Part shown: in pieces, positions 49,473-58,257 of the stretch
How the letters are laid out: every line of letters begins with the position of its first letter
How positions within the stretch are numbered: position 1 is the first letter of the stretch
Assembly: GCF_022761115.1 (NCBI RefSeq)
Contig: NZ_JAKWJS010000001.1
Coordinates: forward strand, 558,001 to 622,000
DNA from: Dyella sp. RRB7
Lineage (GTDB): Bacteria; Pseudomonadota; Gammaproteobacteria; Xanthomonadales; Rhodanobacteraceae
Direction of reading: 5' to 3'
DNA length: 64,000 nt
Position numbers and translations under genes: made by a program
Notes under the pieces: model-generated
Databases searched by the model: none
The model's input: the letters and a program-made list of their open reading frames with translations, nothing else
What the model was told of the DNA's origin: nothing

Positions 49473-50744
49473 ATGAGCCTGCGACTGCGCCTGATTGCGA
49501 TGAACTTCCTGCAATTCTTTGTATGGGGGTCGTGGCTGCTTACCATCGGGGCCTACTGGTTCCAGACCAAGCAGTGGTCGGGCGCCCAGTTCGGCGCCAT
49601 TTTCTCGACCATGGGCATCGCCTCGCTGTTCATGCCCTCGATCGCGGGCGTGGTCGCCGACAAGTACATCAACGCCGAGAAGCTCTACGGCATCTTCCAC
49701 CTCTGCGGCGCAGCCATCCTGTTCGCGGTGCCGATGGTGAAGTCGCCGGGGCTGATGTTCTGGGTGATGCTGATCAACATGATGTTCTACATGCCCACCA
49801 TCTCGCTCTCCATCGCGGTGGCGTACAACGCGCTCAAGAGCGACGGCAAGGACATCATCAAGGATTACCCGCCGATTCGCGTGTGGGGCACGGTGGGCTT
49901 TATCGCCGCGCTGTGGACGGTGAGCCTGCTGCACCTGGAAACCTCGTCGGGCCAGTTCTACGTGGCCTCCGGCGCGGCGCTGCTGCTGGGCCTGTATGCG
50001 TTCACCCTGCCGGCCTGCCCGCCGCGCTTCCAGCGCAAGCCGAACCAGTCGCTGCTCGATACGCTGGGGCTCACCTCGTTCTCGCTGTTCCGCGACGCGC
50101 GCATGGCGGTGTTCTTCATCTTCGCCATGTTGCTGGGTGCGGCGCTGCAGCTGACCAACGCCTATGGCGACACCTTCCTGCACGACTTCGCCAGGATGGA
50201 TGCGTACAAGGACCTGGAGGCGGTGCGCTACCCGGCCATCATCATGTCCATCTCGCAGATTTCGGAAACGCTGTTCATCCTGGCCATTCCGTTCTTCCTG
50301 CGCCGCTTCGGCATCAAGACGGTGATGCTGATCAGCATGTTCGCCTGGACGCTGCGCTTTGGCCTGTTTGCCTACGGCGACCCGGGCCCGGGCCTATGGA
50401 TGATCGTGCTGTCGTGCATCGTCTACGGCATGGCCTTCGACTTCTTCAACATCTCCGGCTCGCTGTTCGTGGAAGGCCAGAGCGACCCGTCGATCCGCGC
50501 CAGCGCGCAGGGCCTGTTCATGCTGATGACCAATGGCATCGGCGCGGTGCTGGGCAGCTCGCTGAGCGGCCTGATCATCCAGGCGTTCTTCACCCGCGCC
50601 GACCAGAGCAAGGACTGGCACGGCATCTGGATCACCTTCGCGCTGTACTCGCTGGTGGTGGCCGTGCTGTTCATGCTGCTGTTCAAGCACAAGCACGATC
50701 GCGCCGGCATGGCGGGCGCGACGGCCAACGGCATCGCTCACTAA
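49473..50744 (+). CDS. nupG: Nucleoside:H+ symporter NupG family
   Basis: 423 aa MFS permease, strongly similar along its whole length to E. coli NupG as remembered: NFLQFFVWGSWLLTIGAYWF, FMPSIAGVVADKYINAEKLY, DYPPIRVWGTVGFIAALW, IIMSISQISETLFILAIPFF, FDFFNISGSLFVEG and SIRASAQGLFMLMTNGIG all correspond. Takes up purine and pyrimidine nucleosides. The ATG at 49473 lacks a clear Shine-Dalgarno. No nucleoside-catabolic genes sit nearby, unlike the xap or deo operons. Confidence 0.92.
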   Translation: MSLRLRLIAMNFLQFFVWGSWLLTIGAYWFQTKQWSGAQFGAIFSTMGIASLFMPSIAGVVADKYINAEKLYGIFHLCGAAILFAVPMVKSPGLMFWVMLINMMFYMPTISLSIAVAYNALKSDGKDIIKDYPPIRVWGTVGFIAALWTVSLLHLETSSGQFYVASGAALLLGLYAFTLPACPPRFQRKPNQSLLDTLGLTSFSLFRDARMAVFFIFAMLLGAALQLTNAYGDTFLHDFARMDAYKDLEAVRYPAIIMSISQISETLFILAIPFFLRRFGIKTVMLISMFAWTLRFGLFAYGDPGPGLWMIVLSCIVYGMAFDFFNISGSLFVEGQSDPSIRASAQGLFMLMTNGIGAVLGSSLSGLIIQAFFTRADQSKDWHGIWITFALYSLVVAVLFMLLFKHKHDRAGMAGATANGIAH

Positions 50745-50750
50745 GACGGC

Positions 50751-51353
50751 TTAGCCGCCGTCGCCGGGCAGCAGATGCTCGACCACCAACCGGCTGCGGC
50801 TTTCGTCCAGCTCGCCCTGGTGGTCGAAGTGCAGCACCACCACCCAGTCGTAGACATCCTCCGGCCAGGATTTGCGATCGATGATGTGCCTGGACTTGCC
50901 GCCCAGGGCATCGATCAGCTTGTCGATATGGCCATGGTGCCAGGCGATCAGCACCACGCCGGCGGTGTTGCCCTGACGCAGCGCATTGGCCAGGGCATCG
51001 ACCTGGTCATCCGCAAACGGCTGCTCGATCGGCACGCCCAACCGCTGCGACAGCGGCGTCAGGGTGAGTTGCGGACGCCAGCTTTCCGTGCTGTCCTTGG
51101 TGGCAATCAGGCGGTCCGGGGTGAGGCTTTCGGTGCCCAGCCGCCAGGGATCGAAATACGTGGCGTAGGCCTCGGCGCGCTGCTCGCCGCGAGGGCTCAG
51201 GCCGTTCCCCTGCGGCGGCTTTTCAGCGTGGCGCACGATCAGCACGGTGACATCGCGCAGCCCGTGATCGGGCTTGGCCACCTTGTCGGGATGGTGTGCC
51301 CAGGCCAATGCCGGCAAGCAGCCAAGAATCAGCAAAAACTTTCGGATAAACAT
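50751..51353 (-). CDS. Secreted histidine-phosphatase superfamily protein
   Basis: 200 aa: signal peptide MFIRKFLLILGCLPALAWA then HHPDK; the phosphatase motif VLIVRHAEKPP (RHAEK, catalytic His) near residue 37 and the second histidine in AWHHGHIDKLIDAL. Single-domain, branch 1 (phosphoglycerate-mutase-like). Ends convergent with nupG, 6 bp apart. Substrate in the periplasm is unknown; the upstream ATG at 51413 adds a non-hydrophobic leader and is rejected. Confidence 0.8.
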   Translation of the reverse strand: MFIRKFLLILGCLPALAWAHHPDKVAKPDHGLRDVTVLIVRHAEKPPQGNGLSPRGEQRAEAYATYFDPWRLGTESLTPDRLIATKDSTESWRPQLTLTPLSQRLGVPIEQPFADDQVDALANALRQGNTAGVVLIAWHHGHIDKLIDALGGKSRHIIDRKSWPEDVYDWVVVLHFDHQGELDESRSRLVVEHLLPGDGG

Positions 51354-51463
51354 GCAGATGCACCCCGTCTTGGCAAGCGCGGACACTAGCATGCGTCCAC
51401 CTCGCGAAGGCAAGCGGGGGATGAATGGCGGCCGCCCCGCAGCCCCCCGGCTACAATGGCGCG

Positions 51464-52450
51464 ATGAAGATCGGCCCCTACCGCATTGACCCGCCCGTGG
51501 TGCTCGCGCCCATGGCCGGCGTCACCGACAAACCATTTCGCCTGCTGTGCAAACGCATGGGCGCGGGCTTGGCCGTCTCCGAAATGACCACCGCCGACCC
51601 GCGCCTGTGGCAGACGCGCAAGTCGCTACGCCGCATGGACCATGCGGGCGAGCCCGAGCCCATCAGCGTGCAGATCGCCGGCTACGACCCGGCCATGCTG
51701 GCCGAAGCGGCGCGCTACAACGCGGACAACGGCGCGCAGATCATCGACATCAACATGGGTTGTCCGGCCAAGAAGGTGTGCAACGTCTGGTCCGGCTCAG
51801 CCCTGTTGCAGGACGAGCCGCTGGTGGCGCGTATCGTCAAGGCAGTCGTCGATGCGGTCGATGTGCCGGTGACGCTGAAGATCCGTACCGGCTGGGATCG
51901 CGAGCACAGGAACGCGCTGACCATCGCCCGGATCGCCGAGGATGCCGGCATTGCCGCCCTGGCCGTCCACGGCCGCACCCGCGCCGACAAGTACGAAGGC
52001 GAGGCCGAATACGAGACCATTGCCGCAGTGAAGGCCTCGGTGCGCCTGCCGGTGCTGGCCAATGGCGACATCCGCACGCCGCAGCAGGCCAAGCATGTGC
52101 TCGACGTCACCGGCGCCGATGCGGTGATGGTGGGCCGGGGGGCGCAAGGCCGACCCTGGATCTTCCGTGAGATCTCGCACTTCCTCGCCACCGGCGAAAC
52201 GCTGCGCGAGCCTGCGCCGCATGAAGTCTGCGCCATCCTGGTCCATCATCTGGAACAGCTGTATGCGTTCTATGGTGAGCTGCAGGGCGTACGCATCGCG
52301 CGCAAGCACCTGGGCTGGTATGCGAAGGATCGCCCGGAGAATGCGGCATTCCGTAACGTGGTGAATCGCGCGGAGACTGCGACGGAGCAGTTGCAGCTGA
52401 CGCGCGATTATTTCGCGGCGCTGGACGCCGAAACGCGACTGGCGGCCTGA
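51464..52450 (+). CDS. dusB: tRNA-dihydrouridine synthase B
   Basis: 328 aa FMN enzyme reducing uridines in the tRNA D loop. APMAGVTDKPFRLLC, catalytic Cys in INMGCPAKKV, LKIRTGWD, AVHGRTRADKYEGEA and VMVGRGAQGRPWIF. ATG 51464. In E. coli dusB is cotranscribed with fis; here a lipoprotein esterase follows instead and fis is not in the window. Confidence 0.94.
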   Translation: MKIGPYRIDPPVVLAPMAGVTDKPFRLLCKRMGAGLAVSEMTTADPRLWQTRKSLRRMDHAGEPEPISVQIAGYDPAMLAEAARYNADNGAQIIDINMGCPAKKVCNVWSGSALLQDEPLVARIVKAVVDAVDVPVTLKIRTGWDREHRNALTIARIAEDAGIAALAVHGRTRADKYEGEAEYETIAAVKASVRLPVLANGDIRTPQQAKHVLDVTGADAVMVGRGAQGRPWIFREISHFLATGETLREPAPHEVCAILVHHLEQLYAFYGELQGVRIARKHLGWYAKDRPENAAFRNVVNRAETATEQLQLTRDYFAALDAETRLAA

Positions 52451-52550
52451 GGCTCGCGCAGCACGCGTTGCCGCAAGCCACGCCTGATCGCAAACCCTTG
52501 CGCGCCGGTCTGTTGCATGATCGGCGTCCGCTGTCCGCCGCTTTCGCATC

Positions 52551-53501
52551 ATGGCCCACCCTCGCTGGCTTCTGCCCGCCCGCTTGCTGTTGCTTGGCGC
52601 CACCTTCCTGCTGGGAGGCTGCGAAGCCACGCTGTTTGCGGGACTCAACGCCACCGACCCGCACAAGGGGGTGGTGCAGCGGCGCGATATCGTTTTCGAC
52701 GCCGCGCATCGGCTCGCACTCGACGTCTATGCCCCTGACCACGCGGAGCACGCGCCCGTGGTGGTGTTCTTCTATGGCGGCAGCTGGGTGCATGGCGAGC
52801 GCGCGTGGTATCGCTTCGTCGGCACGACGCTGGCGACGCACGGCGTGGTGGTGGTGATTCCCGACTACCGCAAGGTGCCGCAGGTGAGGCTGGATGGCTT
52901 TATGCAGGATGCGGCCAATGCCGTGGCCTGGGCCCATGGGCATGCGGCCCAATTCGGTGGCGCGCCCGACGATGTGTTTGTGATGGGCCACTCCGCGGGC
53001 GGGCAGATTGCCGCGCTGCTCGCCACCGATCCGCAATGGCTGGGTGCGCATGGCATGCGTCCTGGCGACCTGGCCGGTTTTATCGGCCTGGCCGGTTGCT
53101 ACGCCTTCGTACCCGTGACCGCGAAAGACCAGGACATGCTCGATGCGTTCGGCGCCACGCCCGCCGAGCAACGCCGCGCCGAACCGATATCGCACCTGCG
53201 CGGTGCCGAACCGCCGATGTTGCTGTTGCAGGGCACGGCCGACCACGAGGTGGATCCGGCCAATGCGATTTCCCTGGACCGGGCCATGCAGGCCCGGCAT
53301 GGCGACGTGACGCTGAAGCTGTATCCCGGGCTGGGCCACGAGGCGCCGTTGTTCGCGCTATCGCGCCCCATGCACGGCGATGCGCCGACGCTGGACGACG
53401 TGATGTCGTTTATCCAGGCCCATCCGTGGGCACGGCCCGTCGGTGACCGTCACGCCGCCATCGGCAGCGACCTTCCCTCGACACCGGCTGGTGTACCGTA
53501 G
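52551..53501 (+). CDS. Lipoprotein alpha/beta-hydrolase (carboxylesterase-like)
   Basis: 316 aa. Signal with lipobox LLGGC, Cys24. Hydrolase fold: FFYGGSWVHGERA (oxyanion motif, HGG written YGG), nucleophile elbow VMGHSAGGQIA, acid in LLQGTADHEVDP, and His in YPGLGHEAP, so the triad is complete. Esterase of the Hsl/BD-FAE type. The ATG lies 100 bp after dusB. Substrate unknown. Confidence 0.85.
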   Translation: MAHPRWLLPARLLLLGATFLLGGCEATLFAGLNATDPHKGVVQRRDIVFDAAHRLALDVYAPDHAEHAPVVVFFYGGSWVHGERAWYRFVGTTLATHGVVVVIPDYRKVPQVRLDGFMQDAANAVAWAHGHAAQFGGAPDDVFVMGHSAGGQIAALLATDPQWLGAHGMRPGDLAGFIGLAGCYAFVPVTAKDQDMLDAFGATPAEQRRAEPISHLRGAEPPMLLLQGTADHEVDPANAISLDRAMQARHGDVTLKLYPGLGHEAPLFALSRPMHGDAPTLDDVMSFIQAHPWARPVGDRHAAIGSDLPSTPAGVP

Positions 53502-53539
53502 CCTGGTCAGCCCATCGGGCCGAACACGCGGCCGTTACC

Positions 53540-54370
53540 GTGAACAGCATTGTCACTGGCGAGTTTCCGTACATCCACGGCTTCTCCTCCGAGGAGCAGT
53601 CGCGGTTGGTGCGCCAGGCGCGCATGTTCGAGACCAAGCTGTTCAGCAGCGTCGACTACAGCGAGGCCACACGCCTGCTGGAGATAGGTAGCGGCGTGGG
53701 CGCTCAGACGGAGATTCTGCTGCGGCGCTTTCCCAACCTGCATGTCACCGGGGTGGACCGCTCCGCGGCGCAGTTGGCGGCCGCCGAGCGCAACCTCGCC
53801 GAAACCGCCTGGTGCAGCGCCCGCTACACCCTGCAACTGGCCGACGCCACCGACCTACCCTTTGCCGATCGCAGCTTCGATGCCGCCTACCTGTGCTGGG
53901 TGCTCGAACACATGCCCAGCCCCGCCCGCGTGCTGAGCGAACTGCGCCGCGTGCTGAGCCCGGGTTCGGTGATCTACGTCACCGAGGTGCTCAATACCTC
54001 GTTCTTCCTCGACCCCTATTCGCCCAACCTGCTGCGCTACTGGATGGCCTTCAACGACCACCAGTACGACAGCGGCGGCGACCCGTTCATCGGCGCCAAG
54101 CTGGGCAACCTGCTGCTGGCCGGCGGCTATCGCGACGTGCAGACCGAGGTGAAAAGTTTTCACCTGGACAACCGCCAGCCCGGCAAGCGCAAGCAGATGA
54201 TCGAGTTCTGGGAGGAACTGCTGCTTTCGGCGGCCGACCAGCTGGTGGCCACCGGCCAGGTCGACATGCCCACGGTGGAGGGCATGCGACGGGAGATGCA
54301 GGCCGTGCGCAACGATCCGAACGCGGTGTTCTTCTTCGCCTTCGTGCAGGCGCGAGCGACGGTTTATTGA
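53540..54370 (+). CDS. Class I SAM-dependent methyltransferase
   Basis: 276 aa from GTG 53540. N-terminal IHGFSSEEQSRLVRQARMFE is a block shared by a group of stand-alone methyltransferases; SAM motif I LLEIGSGVGAQTEILL, acidic residue VTGVDRSAAQ, motif IV DAAYLCWVLEHMPSPARV. The C-terminal half (about 150-276) is substrate-binding and not recognised. Acceptor unknown. It begins 38 bp after the esterase on the same strand, possibly cotranscribed. Confidence 0.8.
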   Translation: MNSIVTGEFPYIHGFSSEEQSRLVRQARMFETKLFSSVDYSEATRLLEIGSGVGAQTEILLRRFPNLHVTGVDRSAAQLAAAERNLAETAWCSARYTLQLADATDLPFADRSFDAAYLCWVLEHMPSPARVLSELRRVLSPGSVIYVTEVLNTSFFLDPYSPNLLRYWMAFNDHQYDSGGDPFIGAKLGNLLLAGGYRDVQTEVKSFHLDNRQPGKRKQMIEFWEELLLSAADQLVATGQVDMPTVEGMRREMQAVRNDPNAVFFFAFVQARATVY

Positions 54371-54424
54371 GCACCGCATCGACGTGGTGACGCTGGAGTC
54401 CACCACGCCGCCGTGAAGCACCCG

Positions 54425-55156
54425 TCAACCCGACAGCTTGGATGAGTTCAATTCTTCGGTGTAGCGCTGCGAGCGCACGCCCTTGCTGTCGTAGTACTCC
54501 TCCACCGCCTTCACAAAACGCTTCTCGGAGGGGACGTACCAAAAGGCCTTGTACAACTTGCCGCTGACCGTCCGTGGAGTGGTGATCTGGCTTTGCGACA
54601 CGGTCGCCATGGCGCCGGATGCAACCTGCGCATGCGTATCCGTGGATACCGATGGTGCCACCAGGGCGGTCCATTCGCCCTGCGATTCGATCTTCAGCGC
54701 CTTGAACGTGCCGGCGGGAACCTGCACGTCCTCCCAGCCAACCACGACATATTCGCTGCGAAAGCTCTCACTCGTATGCTGCCGGTTGGGATTGGCTTCG
54801 GTGTATTCCACGCGCCACTTCTTGCCCTGGCTAAGCGGAAACACCAAGGGACGATTGACAACCTGCTGCTTGCCATTGACGTCGCGCGAGCGGCTCCAGT
54901 CCAGCCCCACCAGACGTTCGACGGGCGGCTGCGTCGAACCCTCCTGCTTGGCGGCGATCAGCAACCCGTCGCTGCCGACGCGTTCAACCGTGATCGTCTC
55001 ATCCTTGCGCACCCAGCCCTGGGTCCCTGTTTCGGTGGTGTTGGTATAGACCCAGCTGTCTCCAACACTGAATGTCGGAGCATCCACCGACTGAGCATAC
55101 GCCGAGCCATAACCGCCAAGCGCCAAGACCGAAGCCGCGAATAACCGTCTGAACAT
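54425..55156 (-). CDS. Secreted protein of unknown function
   Basis: 243 aa with signal peptide (LFAASVLALGGYGSAYAQ, cut about residue 22). The mature part is beta-rich (FSVGDSWVYTNTTETG, VPAGTFKALKIESQGEW, KLYKAFWYVPSEKRFVKAVEE), reminiscent of DUF3108-like or outer-surface lipoprotein-like beta folds; I do not recognise a family. The ATG at 55156 has AAGGAGG about 7 nt upstream. Stands alone, with no clear operon. Confidence 0.75.
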   Translation of the reverse strand: MFRRLFAASVLALGGYGSAYAQSVDAPTFSVGDSWVYTNTTETGTQGWVRKDETITVERVGSDGLLIAAKQEGSTQPPVERLVGLDWSRSRDVNGKQQVVNRPLVFPLSQGKKWRVEYTEANPNRQHTSESFRSEYVVVGWEDVQVPAGTFKALKIESQGEWTALVAPSVSTDTHAQVASGAMATVSQSQITTPRTVSGKLYKAFWYVPSEKRFVKAVEEYYDSKGVRSQRYTEELNSSKLSG

Positions 55157-55286
55157 CACACCCCTCCTTGTGAAGAACGCGCAGGCTAACCGATAGCCCC
55201 GACACGTTCATGCGGCACGAGCGCAGGAAAATACTCTGCGCCGAACATGGCATTACGGAGGTACCCAACGGGTAGACCCAGCCCAG

Positions 55287-55985
55287 TTATCCGGCTGACG
55301 GACTCACCACGAAGCCATACTCCGCGAGGACGGGCTTGAGTGCGGCAATCCACAGCGCATAACCGGCCGGCGTCATATGCAGGCCGTCCGGACGAAACAG
55401 CTCGGCGCGCGGACGCCCCTGCGCATCGAGCATGGCCGGGGCGATGTCGACGAAGCGCACCTCTTTCTGCGTGGCCGCCCAGGCGCGGATCTTGTCATTG
55501 GCCGCCTTCATCGTCGGCCACAGCGCGAGGCGCGCGAGGCTGGGCTTGATCGAGATGTAGACCACCGGCACGCCGGGCACGCCTTCGCGTGCGCGGGCAA
55601 CGAAGGCCTGGAACGAGGCAAGCACCTGGTCCGGGCTGGCGCCGTCATTGATGTCGTTGTCGCCCGCGTACAACACGATCAGCCTGGGCTGGTAAGGCCA
55701 CACGATGCGGTCGGCGTAATAGGTGGAATCGGGAATGGCCGAACCGCCAAAGCCACGATTGATCACGGGGATGCCGGGGAAATCCGCGGCCAGCGAATGC
55801 CAGAACTGGATCGACGAGCTGCCGATGAACAACACGCCATGCGGAGCCACCGGATGCGCGCGGTCGGCGACCTGGAACGCCTCGATGTCGGGCGTCCAGT
55901 GCGACGGCGGCGCACTGTCGGCATGTACCAGGGCCGAGGCCAGGAATGAAACCAGGAACAACGCCAGCCAGGTCAGTCGCTTCAT
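55287..55985 (-). CDS. Secreted SGNH/GDSL hydrolase
   Basis: 232 aa: signal peptide ending SALVHA, then SGNH blocks: LFIGSSSIQFWH (Ser), VINRGFGGSAI (Gly), YAGDNDIND (Asn), and RPDGLHMTPAGYALW (Asp-His). The four catalytic blocks are in order, so an active esterase/lipase or acetylhydrolase is likely. Substrate not determinable. Confidence 0.88.
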   Translation of the reverse strand: MKRLTWLALFLVSFLASALVHADSAPPSHWTPDIEAFQVADRAHPVAPHGVLFIGSSSIQFWHSLAADFPGIPVINRGFGGSAIPDSTYYADRIVWPYQPRLIVLYAGDNDINDGASPDQVLASFQAFVARAREGVPGVPVVYISIKPSLARLALWPTMKAANDKIRAWAATQKEVRFVDIAPAMLDAQGRPRAELFRPDGLHMTPAGYALWIAALKPVLAEYGFVVSPSAG

Positions 55986-56174
55986 TCGTTGGCTCCTACG
56001 ATCGGTGGGTGGGTCTTTCGATTATGGCGACCACGGCAGGTATCGCCAAACCGGTGGATGCCAGTCCCCGACGACCCGCCACTCGTCCCGTGGGGCCGGC
56101 GATTCGTCACTCCACCGTTGCCTGGGTCGCCGACCGGCGCACAGTGTCGGCATCCCTACTCCCTGGAACCTGCC

Positions 56175-57998
56175 ATGCATCGTCGCGATCTTCTGAAGGC
56201 CGCCCTCGCCCTGCCGCTGCTGCCCTGGGCGCTGTCGCCGGACATGGCATCGGCCAGCCGTGCGCTCCCTGCGAGCGGATTGCGTTCCCGGGTGCGACCG
56301 GGTGATCCGGGCTGGCCCACCTCGACCCAGTGGGACCAGTTGAAGGACGCCGTGGGCGGTCGGCTGCAAGCGCTGCGTTCCCCCTTCGACCACTGCAGCG
56401 CCCAGAACGCCGCATGCCAGGAGGCGCTGGCCCAGATCAAGAACCCTTATTACCTGGGCGACCAGCCGGCGCTCACCCAGACCAGCGGCTGGGTCGATGC
56501 CTGGATGTCGCGGCCCAGCGCCTACGCCGTGGCTGCCGAGACTACCCAGGACGTGGTGGCCGCCGTGCAGTTCGCCCGCCAGCACCGGCTGAGGCTGGTG
56601 GTGAAGGGCGGCGGCCACAGCTATCAGGGCACGTCGGCTGCGCCGGACTCCTTGCTGGTCTGGACTCGCCATATGAACGCAGTGACCCTGCACGACGCCT
56701 TCGTTCCACAGGGCTGCGAAGGCCGGCTGGCCCCGTTGCCGGCCGTCTCGGTGCAGGCCGGCGCGATGTGGATCGACGCATACAATGCAGTCACCACCCG
56801 CGGCGGACGCTATGTGCAGGGCGGCGGCTGCAACACCGTGGGCGTGGCCGGCCTGGTGCAGAGCGGCGGCTTCGGCAGCTTCTCCAAGCAATTCGGCACC
56901 GCCTCGGGCGGCTTGCTCGAGGCCGAAGTGGTGACGGCGGACGGCAAGGTCCGCGTGGTCAATCCGCGCCAGGATCCGGAGCTGTTCTGGGGCATCAAGG
57001 GCGGTGGCGGCGGCAGCCTGGGCGTGGTGACCCGACTCACCCTGCGCACGCACGATCTACCGGATACCTTCGGCGCGGTGTTCGGCGCCATCAAGGCCGA
57101 TTCGGATCAGGCCTACCGTGCCCTGATCGCCTACATCATGCGCTTCTACCGCGACGCCCTGTGCAATCCGCACTGGGGTGAGCAGATCACCTTCCGCCGC
57201 GACCATATCGTGCGGCTATCGATGGTGTTCCAGGGCCTGAGCAAGCAGGAAGCCGAACAGGTGTGGGCACCGTTCCTGGCCGCCGTGCGCGCCCGCCCGG
57301 ACTGGCATATCCACGACGACGTCCAGACCATCGCATTGCCCGCCCGCCACTTCTGGGATGCCGACTTCTTCCGCGAGCACGCTCCAGACTTCATCGTGCC
57401 CGACCGCCGGCCCGGCGCGCCGCGCGACCACGTGTTGTGGGCCGGCGACCAGGGTCAGGTGGGACAGTTCATCTACGGCTACCGCTCGGCCTGGCTGCCA
57501 CAATCGCTGCTCGATACGCGGCAACTGGAAGCCCTCGGCGACGCCATGTTTGGCGCGACGCGCCACTGGGGTTTCTCGCTGCACTTCAACAAGGGCCTGG
57601 CCGGCGCACCGCCCGAGGCGGTGGCGCGCTCGCGCGATACGGCGATCAACCCCGACGCATGGGATGCCTTCGCCCTGGCGATCAGCGGCAGCGAAGGCGA
57701 CCCGGCCTTCCCCGGCATGCCCGGCGCCGAACCCGACCTGGCCAAGGGCCGCACCGAGGCGGCGGCCATCGACCGTTGCATGGACAGCCTGCTCAAGGTT
57801 GCGCCCCGCGCCGGCTCCTATGTCTCGGAAAGCAACTACTTCGAGCGCGACTGGCAAACCTCGTTCTGGGGCAGCAACTACCCCCGGCTGGCCGCGGCCA
57901 AGCGCAAGTACGACCCCGAAGGCCTGTTCTTCGTGCGACACGGCGTAGGCAGCGAGGACTGGAGCGACGACGGCTTCACCCACACGCCGACGATCTAA
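56175..57998 (+). CDS. Tat-exported berberine-bridge-type FAD oxidoreductase
   Basis: 607 aa. N-terminus MHRRDLLKAALALPLLPWAL has the twin-arginine RRDLLK motif and a hydrophobic stretch, so it is likely Tat-exported with cofactor. PCMH FAD domain: VVKGGGHSYQGTS (His148, 8-alpha-histidyl link) and GGGCNTVGVAGLVQSGGFG (Cys219, 6-S-cysteinyl link), giving bicovalent FAD as in berberine bridge enzyme. C-terminal BBE motif YFERDWQTSFWGSNYPRL then KYDPEGLFFVRHG. Substrate unknown; possibly a sugar or aromatic alcohol. Start chosen over an upstream extension of the frame. Confidence 0.85.
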   Translation: MHRRDLLKAALALPLLPWALSPDMASASRALPASGLRSRVRPGDPGWPTSTQWDQLKDAVGGRLQALRSPFDHCSAQNAACQEALAQIKNPYYLGDQPALTQTSGWVDAWMSRPSAYAVAAETTQDVVAAVQFARQHRLRLVVKGGGHSYQGTSAAPDSLLVWTRHMNAVTLHDAFVPQGCEGRLAPLPAVSVQAGAMWIDAYNAVTTRGGRYVQGGGCNTVGVAGLVQSGGFGSFSKQFGTASGGLLEAEVVTADGKVRVVNPRQDPELFWGIKGGGGGSLGVVTRLTLRTHDLPDTFGAVFGAIKADSDQAYRALIAYIMRFYRDALCNPHWGEQITFRRDHIVRLSMVFQGLSKQEAEQVWAPFLAAVRARPDWHIHDDVQTIALPARHFWDADFFREHAPDFIVPDRRPGAPRDHVLWAGDQGQVGQFIYGYRSAWLPQSLLDTRQLEALGDAMFGATRHWGFSLHFNKGLAGAPPEAVARSRDTAINPDAWDAFALAISGSEGDPAFPGMPGAEPDLAKGRTEAAAIDRCMDSLLKVAPRAGSYVSESNYFERDWQTSFWGSNYPRLAAAKRKYDPEGLFFVRHGVGSEDWSDDGFTHTPTI

Positions 57999-58180
57999 GC
58001 GCCGCTTGACTAGATCCCGTGCACCAGAGCGCCCTGCGACCGGGCTGCGTTATGCTGCGCCCGCGCCAGCGGCCTGCGGGCGGCTTTGGCGCGTTCGTGC
58101 GAGCCCATCCCGAAGGGCCGCAAAGCCGTCCAAATGGCTGAATCGGCATGAAATCGTCATGTCCGGCCCGCATGCTGAGG
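57999..58180. other. Intergenic DNA upstream of the metK promoter
   Basis: Between the flavoenzyme stop and the metK promoter. No gene seen and no recognisable S-adenosylmethionine riboswitch core. Confidence 0.45.
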
Positions 58181-58209
58181 CTGCAAAACGGGGACACCCC
58201 GTGTATCAT
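58181..58209 (+). promoter_or_regulatory. Candidate metK promoter
   Basis: CTGCAA (58181-58186) and TATCAT (58204-58209) with 17-bp spacing; the spacer is filled by ACGGGG-ACA-CCCCGT arms (58188-58202), a perfect inverted repeat that might be an operator. The -35 is weak. Confidence 0.45.
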
Positions 58210-58230
58210 GCGCCACCCCTTTCATCTTTC

Positions 58231-58248
58231 TATCCGTAAGGAAGGATA
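58231..58248 (+). promoter_or_regulatory. metK leader hairpin around the Shine-Dalgarno
   Basis: TATCC (58231-58235) and GGATA (58244-58248) could pair, leaving GTAAGGAA in the loop, where AAGGA (58238-58242) is a Shine-Dalgarno candidate, although it is about 15 nt from the ATG. The stem is short. Confidence 0.3.
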
Positions 58249-58257
58249 TAACCCGCG

